A stretch of DNA of 64,000 nt from Cycas panzhihuaensis (taxonomy: Eukaryota > Cycadophyta). Under the pieces are notes generated by a model that ran no database searches, was not told the DNA's origin, and worked only from the letters and a program-made list of their open reading frames with translations. Shown here piece after piece: positions 24,921 through 36,979 of this stretch. How positions within the stretch are numbered: the stretch's first letter is position 1; each line of letters opens with the position of its first letter. Position numbers and translations under genes: made by a program. The stretch lies in contig CM041465.1 of NCBI GenBank assembly GCA_023213395.1, forward strand, positions 73,849,741 to 73,913,740, given 5' to 3'.

Positions 24921-25960
24921 ATATGATCATTGACCTGAAATTCCCTTATTGTTCTCTTTAGGTTTTGTATAACTCTTTTGCCTATTTTGGGCTACCTTCA
25001 ACTACTTTCTAATATTAACTACTTGCCTCTTCATTTATTGTAGTATTTTTTGCCCCAATATATACTTGTCTTCTAGATTTTTCTAACTAAAGGATATACT
25101 AATCTTTCTACTATATAATACCTTAAAAGGACTCATATCCATGGAGGAATGGGTTATACTTTTATAAGTAAATTCAACCAAATAGAGGTGATTCTCCTAA
25201 CTGGTAGGTTATTCCATTATATATATTTAAAGTAAGTCTTCCAACACTTGGTTCACTCTCTCCTTTTGCCCATTGGTCTTAGGATACTGAGTTATACTAA
25301 AGTTTACCCTTGTGCCTAATTTTTGAAACATGGGTTTCCAAAACTTTTAAGTGAACTTAGAATCCTTATCTCACACAATGACCTTAAACATGGTATGCAA
25401 TCTCACTACCTCCTTCATAAATATAGAAGCAATATTTAAAGTGGTACAAGTAGTGAGAACTAGAATGAAATGTGCTAACTTTTTTAGCTTATCTACAAGT
25501 GCCATAATGGCAACATGTTATCAAAAACTTTTAGAGAATCTTATGTTGAAATTTATGGTGATTATTTCCCACTTCTATTCCAAATTTCCAATGGTTATAA
25601 TAATCCTATAAGATGTTTATATCCAACCTTTACCTTTTGGAATGCCATATATTTTGCGACAAAGTAGTAAAATGAAATCATTTCTTTACTATTACATAAG
25701 TTTTGTGATAACCTAGATGGCCTATATATAGTGTGATATAAGCTTCATAGATGATTAATTCTTAGATATCTAAATCTTGTGGTATATAGATTCTTTATTA
25801 ATAGGTTAGTATGCCATTCTCCACTATTTGGAAGTCAACGTATTTTTGTATAAGTATGGTATCTACTTAGTCTAGAGTTTGCTAATTTTGTAAGTTTTTC
25901 TTTGCCTGTTTATAGAACTCATCGATCTCACAAGCTTTTAGAATAGGGTCAATCAAATTA
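24921..25960 (-). pseudogene. Ty3-2 integrase core
   Basis: The minus strand reads KLAHFILV and VVRLHTMFKVIV-DKDSKFT near 25,350-25,470 (second catalytic Asp in DKDSKF). FWKPMFQKLGTRVNF then TNGQKERVNQVLEDL follow near 25,230-25,330 (Glu present). The zinc-finger part towards 25,950 is badly decayed. Confidence 0.75.
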
Positions 25961-26298
25961 AACCTTTTCATACTTCTAATAATAATATGTCAACATCATC
26001 TCAAAGCATCAACTACATTATTCTCTTTTTATTTGATATATTACAACTAAAAATCAAATTCACATAAATATTTCATCCATCTACATTGCTTAGCATTTAG
26101 GTATGGTTATGTGAATATATGTTTGAGGTTGTCATGATTTGTATGAAGCTCAAAGCTCTTTCTAAGTAGGTAATACCTCTATACCTTGAGTGCATGTACA
26201 ATTATTGCTAGCTCTAGGTCATGAGTAGGGTAATTCTTTTCGCAGCCTTTTAATTTCCTTGATTCATAAGAGACATTTCAACCATCTTGTATTAATAT
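25961..26298 (-). pseudogene. Ty3-2 RNase H, C-terminal part (interrupted)
   Basis: The minus strand reads IQDG then [20 protein letters not shown] at about 26,210-26,290. The N-terminal part ends at 35,428 on the other side of Ty3-3 (EGLWLV). Joining across the insertion restores the usual RNase H order, which shows Ty3-3 landed within this gene. Confidence 0.8.
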
Positions 26299-26544
26299 TA
26301 TTATGACCCTAATTAATTAATCTAATTATTATTAAAAGGCATTCTTGAAAGGTTATGTCCATTTGCCAACAGACATTATCATACATATAAATATATACCC
26401 ATTGTAAATATTCATCATCACTTTATTTTGCTAATCAAATATATTGGTCTTTTTTACTATTAAAGTTATTCAATCATTATTGTTCTCCTGTGTACTCTCT
26501 AAAATTTGATGACTATCTTCAAGTTACAAACTAGGCTCATAATA
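26299..26544 (+). repeat. Ty3-3 5' LTR
   Basis: Starts TATTATGACCC (TG decayed to TA) and ends ATAATA (CA decayed). Clearly similar to 35,182-35,427, which keeps TG...CA. Confidence 0.85.
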
Positions 26545-26546
26545 AG

Positions 26547-26558
26547 TGGTATTAGAGC
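26547..26558 (+). other. Ty3-3 primer-binding site
   Basis: TGGTATTAGAGC, two bases after the LTR; one C-to-T change from the standard PBS. Confidence 0.85.
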
Positions 26559-27679
26559 AAACCTTTTTCATAGCCACCTTACTTATGCATATCATTCCCT
26601 TGCGTGTCTATCACAAAATTTTGTCCTGCCTCCTTTCTAGCCCTACGATGCCTCCATCTCCATTAGGATTTTCAAACTTCTATCTTTTATCCTGAAATCA
26701 TTATTTATATTTATCTCTCCATCTACTTGCTTGCCTTTATTTCTCATATTGTGACCCCTAGCTACACTTATCTCGCCTTCTAAAATTTCTTCTTACCTAA
26801 TGTTCTTATATATCATATTATTTCTATTATTGTCCATTCTCCTATGCCCTTTTGATGTTATTAAACCTCTTGTGAAAAGATATTTAAGAGATATTCAGTG
26901 ACATCCATTTACATAATATTCATTGTATATTACAAATATAACTAGAACACCAAATAGAAAACCACCAACAAAGATGATTATAAAGTGGCCAGTTGAATTA
27001 TGAAGGCAAGAAAAGTAATCTCTACCTACGAATCTAATGTAAGAAGATAATTTCTACATAAAATACCATAAAGAAGAGAATTTGGTCCTAATCCTATTCT
27101 ACACAAAATATCTCAAAGCCCTACATCACTCTAACAGTTTGAAGTAAGGATTCACTAGGATATGAAGCTCTCGATATTCATGCAAGTGTTTAGTATTGGT
27201 TAAAAAATGTCCATCTAGAGGAAGGGGACTAGATAATAGATTAATAAAGATCTTGTTAAATACAAAAGTGAGTGATATATATGTATGTATGTGGGTGGGT
27301 GTATATACACACACATATATATGATATAGTACAAACATCTAATGCACTCTTAAACCGCATATTACATCAGATTATAGACAAATTAACAATCATGATAACA
27401 TGCAAGAAAGATGAGCTAAGTGTGTTAAATTTAGAAGATAAAAAGATTAGTCATTAGTCATGATAGAACCTAATTGACAAGAGATAATTCTGGTCCTAGA
27501 ATAACTTAATTAAATCTTACTAAGGAGATGATAAGAAAATATTTAAATGACTACTAAAATCTAACACCTAAAGAATAACAATTGATTGGGTTTTAAGTAT
27601 ACTATAATTGTTTACAATCTATACAATCACAAAAAAAGAAAAAGCTAGAAAAAGTCGTGATCTAACACTTCAACATAGA
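26559..27679 (+). other. Ty3-3 leader / unreadable gag start
   Basis: AT-rich with many stops. A TATGTATGTGGGTGGGTGTA...CACACA simple-sequence patch lies at 27,281-27,322. I find no reliable start codon for gag. Confidence 0.5.
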
Positions 27680-28480
27680 GCAAAAGACACATGAACCAAG
27701 TGTATAGATTTAACAAATAGAAAAATATTTTTGCTTAGTAGAAATTAAGTCATTTAATGAAGTTGCATTAGTAACATTACACATGGATAGAATTGCATGT
27801 GAATTATGCCAAAGCTTAGAATATACTATATTTTGGAATCAATTGTCGTTATAAAAGGAGTTTGTCTATTTATACATGAAAAGATTCAAAGTTATAACCA
27901 AGCACGATTACCATTGTGAATTATAGAAATGAAGGCAAATGGGAATTGTAGAGGAATATAGCATGATATTCACTAAATTGAGTTATGTAGTAGAAGATAT
28001 TATAAATAATAGACTCATTTAGTTATACATTAATGACCTAATAATAGAAATTCAAGAAGATGTAAAGACCCAAGAACCTATTGATCTTAATAAAGTAATA
28101 TAACTAGTTATAATATATGAAGATAAGATTAATACATTATGAAAGATAGAGACAAGTCCCTATATTCCTTAGTTTGTTTTCCCTAGCCTATTACCAATTG
28201 CCTAGCCTAATCCACCATCAACTAATCCTAATTGACCCACTAAACCAATCCTTCAAAATATAAGAGCAAAATAACAAGAATTAAGAAAAAAAAATCTATG
28301 TTTTACATGTGAAGAAAAAAGGGTACCTGGGTATAAATATCGAAAGAACTATCTATATATAATAATATTATAGTCTATATATGAGAATGAAAAAGATAAG
28401 AAGAAACAAAGCTTAGAAAACAACCACAAAGATTATCATAATTATGAATCTTAAGGAAATTGCTACCATCTCAAGGTTGA
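27680..28480 (+). pseudogene. Ty3-3 gag
   Basis: Reads as a Retrotrans_gag capsid: VALVTLHMDRIACEL near 27,765, then VEEYSMIFTKLSYVVEDI near 27,950, then the QEPIDLNKVI end near 28,075. The zinc knuckle follows near 28,300-28,345 (CFTCEEKRVPGYKYR), where the His and last Cys are replaced by Tyr. Stops throughout. Confidence 0.75.
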
Positions 28481-28539
28481 CATCCTAAAAATGTCATTCT
28501 CAAGTAGAAGTAATCTCACTCAATCAAATACATTGAAAA

Positions 28540-28738
28540 TATAAGAATTTATTAAAGATCAAGTTATTACAATTTTAGTGGATTTAGGCAACACTCACAA
28601 TTTTATTAATAAAAATTATGTTTAATAACTAAGATTATTTCCATTAAGAACTCCCCATTTTTTAGTGAGTGTTAGAGGAAGATAGGTTATATTAAGGCAA
28701 AGTGTGATAAAAAATCTTAACCTCATGGTGGGTGATGT
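28540..28738 (+). pseudogene. Ty3-3 protease, N-terminal part (interrupted)
   Basis: ITILVDLGNTHNFINKNYV near 28,569-28,625 is the active-site loop with the DSG serine changed to Leu (TCA to TTA). The frame reaches NLMVGDV at 28,738, where Ty3-4 inserts, and resumes at 34,640. Confidence 0.8.
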
Positions 28739-29153
28739 TGAGATGTTTCTTCTCACTAGCACTATTAAGATAGCAGAGAAATGACAGTCGCAACCACGTC
28801 ATTTTATCCAATAGGTCAAACAAATTAACCAAGAGTTTCATAGGAATAATAGAGTACGAAATGATCACCGAAAAATAGAAAGTACCATAGCACAATCTTT
28901 ATAAAAAATTCTATCAAAATAACCATCATTTATAATTTATGACCCTTATATAGATAAAAGAGGATCTTATACATGTAATCATATTGGCAGCCTAAGCAGC
29001 CTTACATTCTATTAGACGGCAATGGCCATGCATACCATTAGCCAACTTGATGGCACATGCACAGAATTCTATAATTAACCTTATCTTATAACTTGTTGAT
29101 AGCTCTCTGTATACTAGTGGTTTACATAACTTAGCTGGACAAGTTATGTAATA
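28739..29153 (-). repeat. Ty3-4 3' LTR
   Basis: 415 bp, aligned end to end with 34,226-34,639. The TATA-like TATATAAG complement lies at 28,945-28,952. The PPT complement GGTCCCCTCCCCTA lies at 29,154-29,167. Confidence 0.9.
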
Positions 29154-29167
29154 GGTCCCCTCCCCTA

Positions 29168-29345
29168 AGATGCCAAGTCCTCGAGGCATATAAGATGTGA
29201 GTGCTCTTTGATAAACTCCTCAGACTCCCAAGTTACTTCGTCAAAGTTGTAGCCTATCCACTGTATCAAATATTCTGAAATAGACTGATTCTGAAGATAG
29301 TGTTGTCTGGTAGTCAGTATACGTTCTAGAGGTATGAACAAGGTT
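29168..29345 (-). pseudogene. Ty3-4 chromodomain
   Basis: The minus strand reads LERILTTRQHY...SISEYLIQW then FDEVTWESEEFIKEH, the beta strands, aromatic residues and closing helix of a chromodomain fused to the integrase end. It is open over the whole stretch, with a stop just before the PPT. Confidence 0.8.
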
Positions 29346-30480
29346 TGCTCTTCATCTAATATTAGAAGGGTTATATAGGGAATATGGGTTTTGCTTATAC
29401 ACTTCCAAAGATAAGAGACATGAAAAACATTATGGATGTTTATGGTGGGGGGAAGGTCGAGTGCAGATGCAACTTCATCAATATGTTTAAGGACTTTATA
29501 GGGGCCATAATATTGAGGGCTAAGTTTGTGATTCTTGTGATAGCAAAGGGATTGTTGCTTATAAGGTTAGAGATAAAAGAATACAAGATCACCAATATTG
29601 AAGAAGCGATCGGAGCGGTGGCGGTCTACTAATTGTTTTATTTGATTTTAGGACATGGATAGTTTTTGTTTAAGAGTGTGGAGGATTTGGTCCATATGTT
29701 GCAGTTTTTGTTGTACTGTTGCCATGTGGAGGTTGGTAGCCAAGGTGTGGTGGGGTGATGGGGGATACCCATAGAGGGTAAAAAATGGGGACATTCCAAT
29801 GGTTGAATGGTGTGAGGAGTTATATCAATACTCAACTAGGGCTAGCCATGATGTCCATTTAGACTGGTGGTCAGATGCAAAGAAACATAAGTAGGTCTCT
29901 AGAGTTTTGTTAAGGATCTCAGATTAGCCATCAATTTGTGGATGGTATGACGAATTCATATTGAATGATATTCCTAATGCACGGAATAACTCCTGCCAAA
30001 AGGAGCTAGTCAATTTAGGGTCACGATCGCATACAATGGTGGATGGAAACCGTGGAAATGAAATATTGTCTAGATATAAATATCAACAATACATGGAGCT
30101 TTATAGGTTATGTGGACATGTAAGGAGTGGGTATATTTTGTCAACCTATCTATGACTACTAAAATGGAGTCAGATCCTATAGATAGTGGTAGGCCTGTTA
30201 TAAAGTCCATAGAAATATCTTGCCATTTACCTTGTGGGATGTGCAACGATTGAAGGAGGCCTGGTTGGGGTTTTGTATCAGCTTTGTTATGTTGGTATGT
30301 ATCACATTCCAAGACAAAGGTAAGGACAATAGATTTCATTTCTGGCCAAAAGAAATCAAAACGTATCCTACGGTAAGTCTTATCAAAACCAAAATGACCA
30401 CCAAGAGGGGAAGAATGATAGTCTGATAAAATCCACAGGATAAAAGCTAAGTGGAGGTGTATGAATATGTGATTTTGCTA
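29346..30480 (-). pseudogene. Ty3-4 integrase
   Basis: The minus strand from about 30,300 reads CDTYQHNKAD (second zinc Cys now Tyr) and KWQDISMDFITGLP (first Asp). VIDRLTKYTH follows, and GYPPSPH-type sequence near 29,760. The GPY module (LSPQYYGPYKVLKHI) is at about 29,480-29,530. Interrupted by several stops. Confidence 0.85.
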
Positions 30481-30639
30481 TAAGAGAAGATTATTATAGA
30501 TGGACCAATCCTTATGAGTGTGGACCTTATTAACCTAGTGTACAAAATTAGGTTGGGTTTGGTTAGTCGTGGCTAAATCCTGTATCCATGTCGGTTGTGG
30601 GGAAGAAATGGCATAAATGGTGGGGTCCTTAGTGTGACT

Positions 30640-31060
30640 AGTGTTATCGTCAAGTGTAGGTGAAGGTAGCCTCAAGACAGCATTTGCCACAATGTTATCT
30701 TTTCCCTTTTTATAAGTGATTGTAAAATCAAAAACTTGGAGGTAGTCAACCCATTTAGCCTACTTTTTTAGGAGGACTGGTTGATCTAGTAAGCAACAAA
30801 GTCTATGATGATCAATAAGGATAGTAAATTTAGAACCAAGTAGATACTATCACCACTTATCAATAGCATGGAGGATGGCCCACATTTCTTTTTGATAGGT
30901 AGACAATCTACACTCATGATCTTTAAGTTTTTGACTTTTGAAGACAATGGGGTGGAAGTCCTGAATTAAGACTACACCCAATCCAAACCTGGAGGCATCA
31001 CATTCTAATTGGAAAGGCTGAGAAAAGTCAGGAGAGGCCAAAACTGGGGTGGTTGTCATG
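30640..31060 (-). pseudogene. Ty3-4 RNase H
   Basis: An open 69-codon block (30,850-31,059) has FQLECDASRFGLGVVL with the first Asp, then SQKLKDHECRLSTYQKEMWA with the catalytic Glu, then the downstream D-containing strand with a stop. Typical of Ty3 RNase H. Confidence 0.85.
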
Positions 31061-31900
31061 ACCTCCTTTAGATGGAGGAAGGCCTCATTAATTGAGGAGG
31101 ACCATTGGAAGGAATCCTTCCGAAGTAAGTGGGTTAAGGGGGTGGTTAGTGTGGCATAATTTTGAACAAACTGATGATAGAATCAGGTAAGTCCTAGGAA
31201 ATCCAATAATTGGGTCAGGGTTTTTAGGGTTAGCCAATTAGTGATGATAGAGATTTTATCAGGATCCATCTGAACCCCTGCAAAGGATATAATATGACCA
31301 AGGTATTGTAGTTTATATTTCCTAAACTCACATTTGGAGAGTTTAACATATAATTTATTTTTAGCTAAGATTTAAAGGATTATTTCTAGATGCAGGATGT
31401 GAGCAAGCATGTTTGAGCTATAGATAAGAATATTGTCAAAGAAGATAATGACAAATTTTCATAGGTATGGGGAAAAGATATTGTTCATTAGGACCTGAAA
31501 GATGGCTAAAGCATTACATAGGCTAAAGGGCATGACCTGGAACTCAATGTGGCCATGGTGGGTTCAGAAGGCCATTTTATGTTGATCCTCTAGCAAGATA
31601 GGGATTTGGTAATATCCTGACTATAAATCAAGTTTGGTGAAAATTGCCACCCTATGGATTTCATTTAACATGTCATCGATTCGTGGCATGGGAAACTTGT
31701 TTTTTATGGTGATTTTATTGAGTGTATGATAGTCAATACAAAGTTGAAAAGAGCCATCCTTTTTGCAAACTAAAATGATGGGTGCCACATATGGGCTTTT
31801 ACTAGGTTGGATGATACCCATGTCTAATAATTCCCTTGTGATTTTTTCAATTTTATTTTTTTAGAAATAGGAGTTCCTGTATGGTCGAAGGCTAATAGGG
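31061..31900 (-). pseudogene. Ty3-4 reverse transcriptase
   Basis: The minus strand reads GIIQPSKSPYVAPIILVCKK then LCIDYHTLNKITIKNKFPMP in an open block (31,621-31,821). [15 protein letters not shown] and the catalytic site follow. The site reads FFDNILIYS (near 31,433-31,459), so the second Asp is Asn by a G-to-A change; polymerase would be inactive. Confidence 0.85.
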
Positions 31901-32079
31901 TCATGTGAACTTTGTAACTCAATAGTATGGTAAAAACCTCGATCGAGTAGGGGCATGGCAGGTAATGAAGCAAATACAGATTGGTATCGATCTAATACTT
32001 GCTGGATATTAGGGTAGATACCCGAAGAGGTCTGGATATGGTTAAGATGAATGATGTATCCTATGTTACCATTGAGTTA

Positions 32080-32475
32080 ACGATGCATTCAAGTGGGTGT
32101 GATTACTTTGTTTGGGGGGGCTTGCATCCCATAAAGTTTATGAGAGTGGCCCATGTGATCTTCAAACATAATGAAGGGGGGCGTGGGTGAGTTATTGGTG
32201 CTATAAGTTCCTAGAGTCTGGAGCCATTGCATACCAAGAATTACATCTGACCCACCTATGGACATGGCATAAAAATTAGAGACAAGGGTATATGAGCCAA
32301 TGTGGACCGTGAGGTTTTTTATTGTTCCATCACAATGGAGGGTGTGATGACCAGGTAAGGAGCAAGTAAAGCCTATTTTAGGTTCTATATAAAGATTCAA
32401 CTATTGAGCAATGGAGATATCGATCAAATTTAGTGACGCGTTGTCATCGATCAAAATGGTAATTAGGGTTTTCCT
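32080..32475 (-). pseudogene. Ty3-4 protease
   Basis: The minus strand reads ILIDDNASLNLID near 32,425-32,460 (DSG replaced by DDN). The 103-codon open block 32,089-32,400 ends in GGSDVILGMQWLQTLG, the family's C-terminal signature. Confidence 0.8.
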
Positions 32476-34000
32476 AAGCATTCCTTTGACTTAAAGTGGT
32501 TCCAGACATGTAGTGGAGGTGATAGTTGATAGGGAAACTTCAGGTTTAGGGTTTGGGGGCAACTCATCAGTAGCGTAGTCTCGGGGTTCATCATCATATT
32601 TGTGCTCAGTCTTGGGGTCATCTTCCAAAGATAAGTTATGGTCAATTGTGAAGACCATCTTCCTGGCTTTACATATTCTACCGTGACCAATGGTCCATCT
32701 TTCAGAACATTGCATACATAGACCAACTTCCCAAGGACATTGTACCTCTGTTGGAGTGATGTGAATGGACTTTGAAGATGGTTCCTCAGTGCGCTGCTCG
32801 AGAGATATAGCTGGGGTGTCCTTTGGTTATGGGTGTAATTGTTGGTAGTCAGTTAGACGTGGTCTTTGGGACTAGGCTGTATTAGCTTATTGAGATTATG
32901 AAAGCTAAGTGGAATTTCGTCTAAATGGAGGAGGTCTTTCTGTAGCAAACTCTTCTTCTACTGCTTTAGCCATATTAATTACATCTTTTAGAGTAGACAA
33001 GGAGACTATCTTCAGGCACATTTGGATACGTATCTATCTCTGTATGTTTATCAAGTTGCTAATCAACTCGATTACATAAAGATTAGAACTTATCAGTGTA
33101 AACTTTCATAGAGGATACCTGCTTCAAACATGTTAGTTGTATGAAAAAAAAATAGTTCTAAGTGTCTTCATATTGCTCAGAAAAATAGGTAGAGAAGTGT
33201 GCCCAAGACTGGCTCGAGGGGTACTCCTACTTCCACGATCGGAACCAATGATGTTCCTTCCTATCTAAGTGGAAGGAAGCAAATGTAAGTTGTTCATTTA
33301 CTGACATTAGGTTTAGTGTAAAGTAGGACTCTAGTTTGCTAATCCAACTTCGTGCACTATCCTTGTTGAGATATGGATCAAATATGGGTATGTTGATCTT
33401 ATGATGAAATGGCTGCTGCTGACGTGGAGGCAGAGGTATGATTTATTGCTGTGTGGGGCCAACTGGTAGTGGGGGACAGAAGTTGTTTAACCTCTTAATT
33501 ACATTTTGGACATCATCATGGGATGCTAGGTTTGACAGTCTTGAGTTAAATTCTTCCTACATGGTAGCTACTTTATTTTTAACCTCCTTATGCATGTGGT
33601 CAAAATCCTCCTTAAATTTTTTCTGAATATTGATGACATGGGTCTCAAGTATCGAGATTTTATCACTGTTGCTTTAAGGACCCATGGAGAAAGGGTGTAA
33701 AGAGGTGAGAATAAGTAGAAAGAAGGGGAATGAATGAAGTGGGAAAGATCAAGAAAGAACAAGGATGTAAGAAAAAGGGAGTTATTAAGGGAAAGAGAAG
33801 GGGGCAAATAGGGAGATTATGGGAAGACCCTCGGTATAGGGTCTCTACCTAACTATTTGGGTAGCCACTTAACAGAGTTATCTACCTGGGAAATGAGGTG
33901 GAAGGGAGAAAGTGTAGCCACCCAATGGAGTTATCTATCCTTGAGTTATAATTCAATGTAGAATTTAAAATACAAAAATAGAATTAAAACTGGATAAAAA
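32476..34000 (-). pseudogene. Ty3-4 gag
   Basis: The zinc knuckle GLCMQCSERWTIGHGRICK at about 32,660-32,716 keeps all three Cys and the His, in the chromovirus CxxCxxxWxxGHxC style. Upstream capsid sequence (33,000-33,650) is recognisable but full of stops. The region towards 34,000 is likely the start of gag. Confidence 0.7.
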
Positions 34001-34209
34001 ACAGAAGGATAAGATGCTAGCGTTACCTAAGAAAAAGAATTCCCCCTTTCTCCTGACTCTTGAACTGTCCTAGTGCTGTTCCTTAATCTTTGTGGAGAGA
34101 GTACTAAGAAAAGGTCTTTCCTCGATCTCTACTAAGGTAGAGAGAGTACTCGATCTGACATGAATTTTTTTTTTTTTGATATTTCGAATAACTTCCTATG
34201 ATCACAACA

Positions 34210-34223
34210 CAACTCTCATACCA
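34210..34223 (-). other. Ty3-4 primer-binding site
   Basis: CAACTCTCATACCA-type sequence on the plus strand complements TGGTATGAGAGTTG, two bases from the right LTR. Confidence 0.75.
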
Positions 34224-34225
34224 CT

Positions 34226-34639
34226 TGAGATATTTCTTCTCATTAACACTGTTGAGATAGTAGAGAAATGATAGTCACAACCGTGTCATTTTATCCAATA
34301 CGGCAATTAAATTAACCAAGAGTTTCACAGGAACACTAGAGTGCTAAATGATCATAAAAAAATAGAAAGCACACAACACAATCTTTATAAAAAGTTCTAT
34401 CAAGATAACCATCATTTACAATTTATGACCCTTATATAGACAAAAGATGGTCTTATACATATGATCCTATTGGCGGCCTAAGCGGCCTTACATTCTATTA
34501 GATGACAGCGGCCATGCATACCCTTGGCCAGCTTGACGGCACATGCACGAAGTTCCATAATTAACCTTATCTTATAACTTGCTGATAGCTCTTTGTATAC
34601 TAGTGGTTCACATAACTTAGCCAGATAATTTATGTAACA
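34226..34639 (-). repeat. Ty3-4 5' LTR
   Basis: TGAGATATTTC...TATGTAACA, 414 bp. The TATA-like TATATAAG complement lies at 34,431-34,438. The GATGT duplication follows. Confidence 0.9.
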
Positions 34640-34644
34640 GATGT

Positions 34645-35050
34645 TATCATTACGAAAAACTTTTATTTTCTTGATATGGGAGGTTGAGATGTTGTTTTAG
34701 GTAGCTAGTGGCTTAGAACATTGGGAACATTTGAAATAAATTTAGATAAATTATTAATGAGATTTAAGAAAGAAGGTAAGACTATCATGATTTTAGGAAA
34801 AATACCAAGAAATACCCAAGTAATCTCATATAAATATAACTAGGAAATATCATCAAGATATAATGGGTAAACTTTCCGTGTTTCAGGTAGAAATAAGTTT
34901 GACAACTAAAAAGATCAAGTACATGAGACATCCCAAAAATACAAGAAAATCTTTCAAGGTCTTTAAGTAGAATCTCTTTTGATAAAATCTTAGAACATCT
35001 AATTAATCTCATAATAGGTACAAACTCAATGATTATTCAACCATATAAGG
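34645..35050 (+). pseudogene. Ty3-3 protease, C-terminal part
   Basis: Resumes after Ty3-4: DVIITKNFYFLDMGGVEMLF, then LEHWEHLK near 34,710-34,730. This matches the Ty3 protease end, where a GVDVILGMDWL-like motif is expected. After this only decayed sequence remains before the PPT; RT is missing altogether. Confidence 0.7.
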
Positions 35051-35170
35051 GAACACATCATTATTGAGATAAAAAATTGACATAAAATCACACAAAGAAT
35101 TACAACATCCTTCAAAGGGATAATAATCAATTGTTATCTTCAACTATATTTTAAGGAAAAAATATTTCAA

Positions 35171-35427
35171 GAAGGGGGTCTTGTTATGACCCTAATTAAT
35201 TAATCTAATTATTATTAAAAGGCACTCTTGAAGGGTTGCATCCATTCATTAAGAGACATTGTCATACATACAAATATATGTCCATTATAAACATTCATCA
35301 TCACTTCATTTTATTAATCAAATATATTGGTCTATTTTATTATTAAAGTTATTTAAACATTCTTGTAGTCTTTTGTGCTCTCTAAAATTTGGCAATTGTC
35401 TTCAATTTATGAATGAGGTTTGTAACA
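35171..35427 (+). repeat. Ty3-3 PPT and 3' LTR
   Basis: PPT GAAGGGGGTCT at 35,171-35,181, then TGTTATGACCC... to GTAACA at 35,427. The pair with the 5' LTR defines the element. Confidence 0.85.
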
Positions 35428-35680
35428 AAGACTAACCATAAACCTTCAATATAAGTGTTTATATAGACTAAGAAATTTGAGTCTAGGTTAGGTACAATGA
35501 GAACTAGAGTAGTGGTAAGTAATTGCTTTAGCAATTGAAATCTTTCCTTACATAGATATATCCATATAAATTTGGCATCCTTCTTTTGTAAAGAAGTGAT
35601 TGGGCCTTCACTCTTAGAGAAATTCTTTGCATATCTGTAGTAGTAACCTATAAGTCCTATTAAACTCCTCACCTTATACA
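35428..35680 (-). pseudogene. Ty3-2 RT connection and RNase H start
   Basis: The minus strand reads VRSLIGLIGYYYRYAKNFSK (about 35,610-35,675), KKDAKFIW, and VYINTYIEGLWLV next to the insertion site. The first RNase H Asp (DAS context) is Asn. The open block runs 35,382-35,681, but its last codons read into the Ty3-3 LTR. Confidence 0.8.
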
Positions 35681-36240
35681 CATTCTTAGGGGATGATCAT
35701 TCTATTATGGCTATGATTTTTTGTAGATCAACTAAAATTCTTACTTCTGAAATAACATGTCCTAAATAATGCACCTCCTCTTTGTAGAATTCACATTTGC
35801 TTACCTTACTATATAACTTGTGTTCTTTAAGTAATTGTAACAAATTCATATATGCTTCTCATGCTCTTCTTTAATTTTTGAATAAAGCAAATTGTTATCT
35901 ATGGTAAATTTATTAAAGTACTTTCTAAATACATTATTTATTAACCACATAAACATTGCAGGTATGTTTGTTAGTCTTAATAACATTACTAGAAATTTAT
36001 AATTCCCATACCTAGTCCTAATGGTAGTCTTAAAACACATCCTCCTCGTTGATTAAATAAATCTTCAATTCAAGGCCTTGTTTAGTTACTAGTAATCTAT
36101 GTACAACATTATACTTCCATCTATCTTTTTTATAAATAGGATTGGCACTCCCCATGGAAAAACATTGGGCTTAACAAGACCCTTGTTAAGTAGGTCCTAC
36201 AACTACATTTTCAATTCAAGTAATTCTAGTATAACTAGGT
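35681..36240 (-). pseudogene. Ty3-2 reverse transcriptase
   Basis: A 64-codon open block (35,846-36,040) reads KTTIRTRYGNYKFLVMLLR-type fingers/palm, then the active site reduced to IDNNLLYSK, with the second Asp gone and about four residues deleted. The upstream part to 36,240 is stop-rich. Confidence 0.75.
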
Positions 36241-36539
36241 GATATGGTGCCTTAGAGGGTGGTTCTACTCCTAGCACAAGTTTAATTGCATAATCCACTT
36301 CTTATTTGGGTGGCAACCCTTATAGCTCATCTAGAAATACTTCTTTGAATTCTTATATTATTGGATGATTCACTTGGTTAGGCCCCACAAGTGTCCCTTC
36401 CTCATTTGCATGTACAAGAGAAGCTTGATAACCCTTCCTCGAGTATTTCTTCACTTATGTTACTAAGTTTTGATGAATGTTAACTAGAAATTTCATTCCT
36501 TGAATAAGAGTGGGCTCTTCATTGTCATTTGAGCACTCA

Positions 36540-36900
36540 ACCAACTTATTATAGTAATCAAGTTTTACTTGGTGCTTTGCTAACCATTCTAGGCTAATAT
36601 GATACTATTAAAATTTCCTTATGGTTAGATATAAAATATAGAAAAAGTAAACTATGGTTCCCACTTTAATGGATAAAAGAGCACACATTCTATCATCTTC
36701 CTCTTGTTGCTATTTATCATGTGTGTAGTCCACTTATCCTTGTGAGTTTGAATCTTAAGTTTGTACTTCTCGATAATCTTTAGATACAAGAAGTTATGGG
36801 TACTTCTTGAGTCAATAAATGTTGTAAGATCTTGCCTTATAATTTTACTAGTTGCTTGCATCATAAGGAATTGATTATCAGCTTGTCTTCCCTCAATTAT
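36540..36900 (-). pseudogene. Ty3-2 protease
   Basis: The minus strand reads TFIDSRSTHNFLYLKIIEKY (near 36,765-36,825); the DSG glycine is Arg (G-to-A), which would abolish activity. Partly open (36,652-36,864). Confidence 0.8.
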
Positions 36901-36979
36901 TGCATGTGTATGAATGTATCTTATTTCCTAGGCTTCATTTACTATTGTGGGTTATAGGTCTATGTTATGAGCTCCTCCT

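Larger units (their letters stand above)
28739..34639 (-). mobile_element. Ty3-4: complete but dead chromovirus
   Basis: LTRs at 28,739-29,153 and 34,226-34,639. Both flanks are GATGT (28,734-28,738 and 34,640-34,644), an exact target duplication. PPT, integrase with chromodomain, RNase H, RT, protease, gag and PBS follow in order on the minus strand. It interrupts the Ty3-3 protease and is younger than it. Confidence 0.95.
26299..35427 (+). mobile_element. Ty3-3: gag-protease-only LTR element, split by Ty3-4
   Basis: LTRs 26,299-26,544 and 35,182-35,427 are each 246 bp. PBS follows the left LTR and PPT precedes the right. Without Ty3-4 the internal region is only about 2.7 kb, holding gag and protease but no RT, RNase H or integrase. 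It is thus a non-autonomous or internally deleted element. Flanks AATAT/AAGAC are a degraded target duplication. Confidence 0.8.

Noticed and set aside
27281-27322. TATG/GTGTG/CACACA tract as a regulatory site
   Set aside because: Simple-sequence patch in a dead element; no supporting context.
28692-29189. Open frames of 65-67 codons on the minus strand
   Set aside because: They fall in the Ty3-4 LTR or straddle its edge and PPT.
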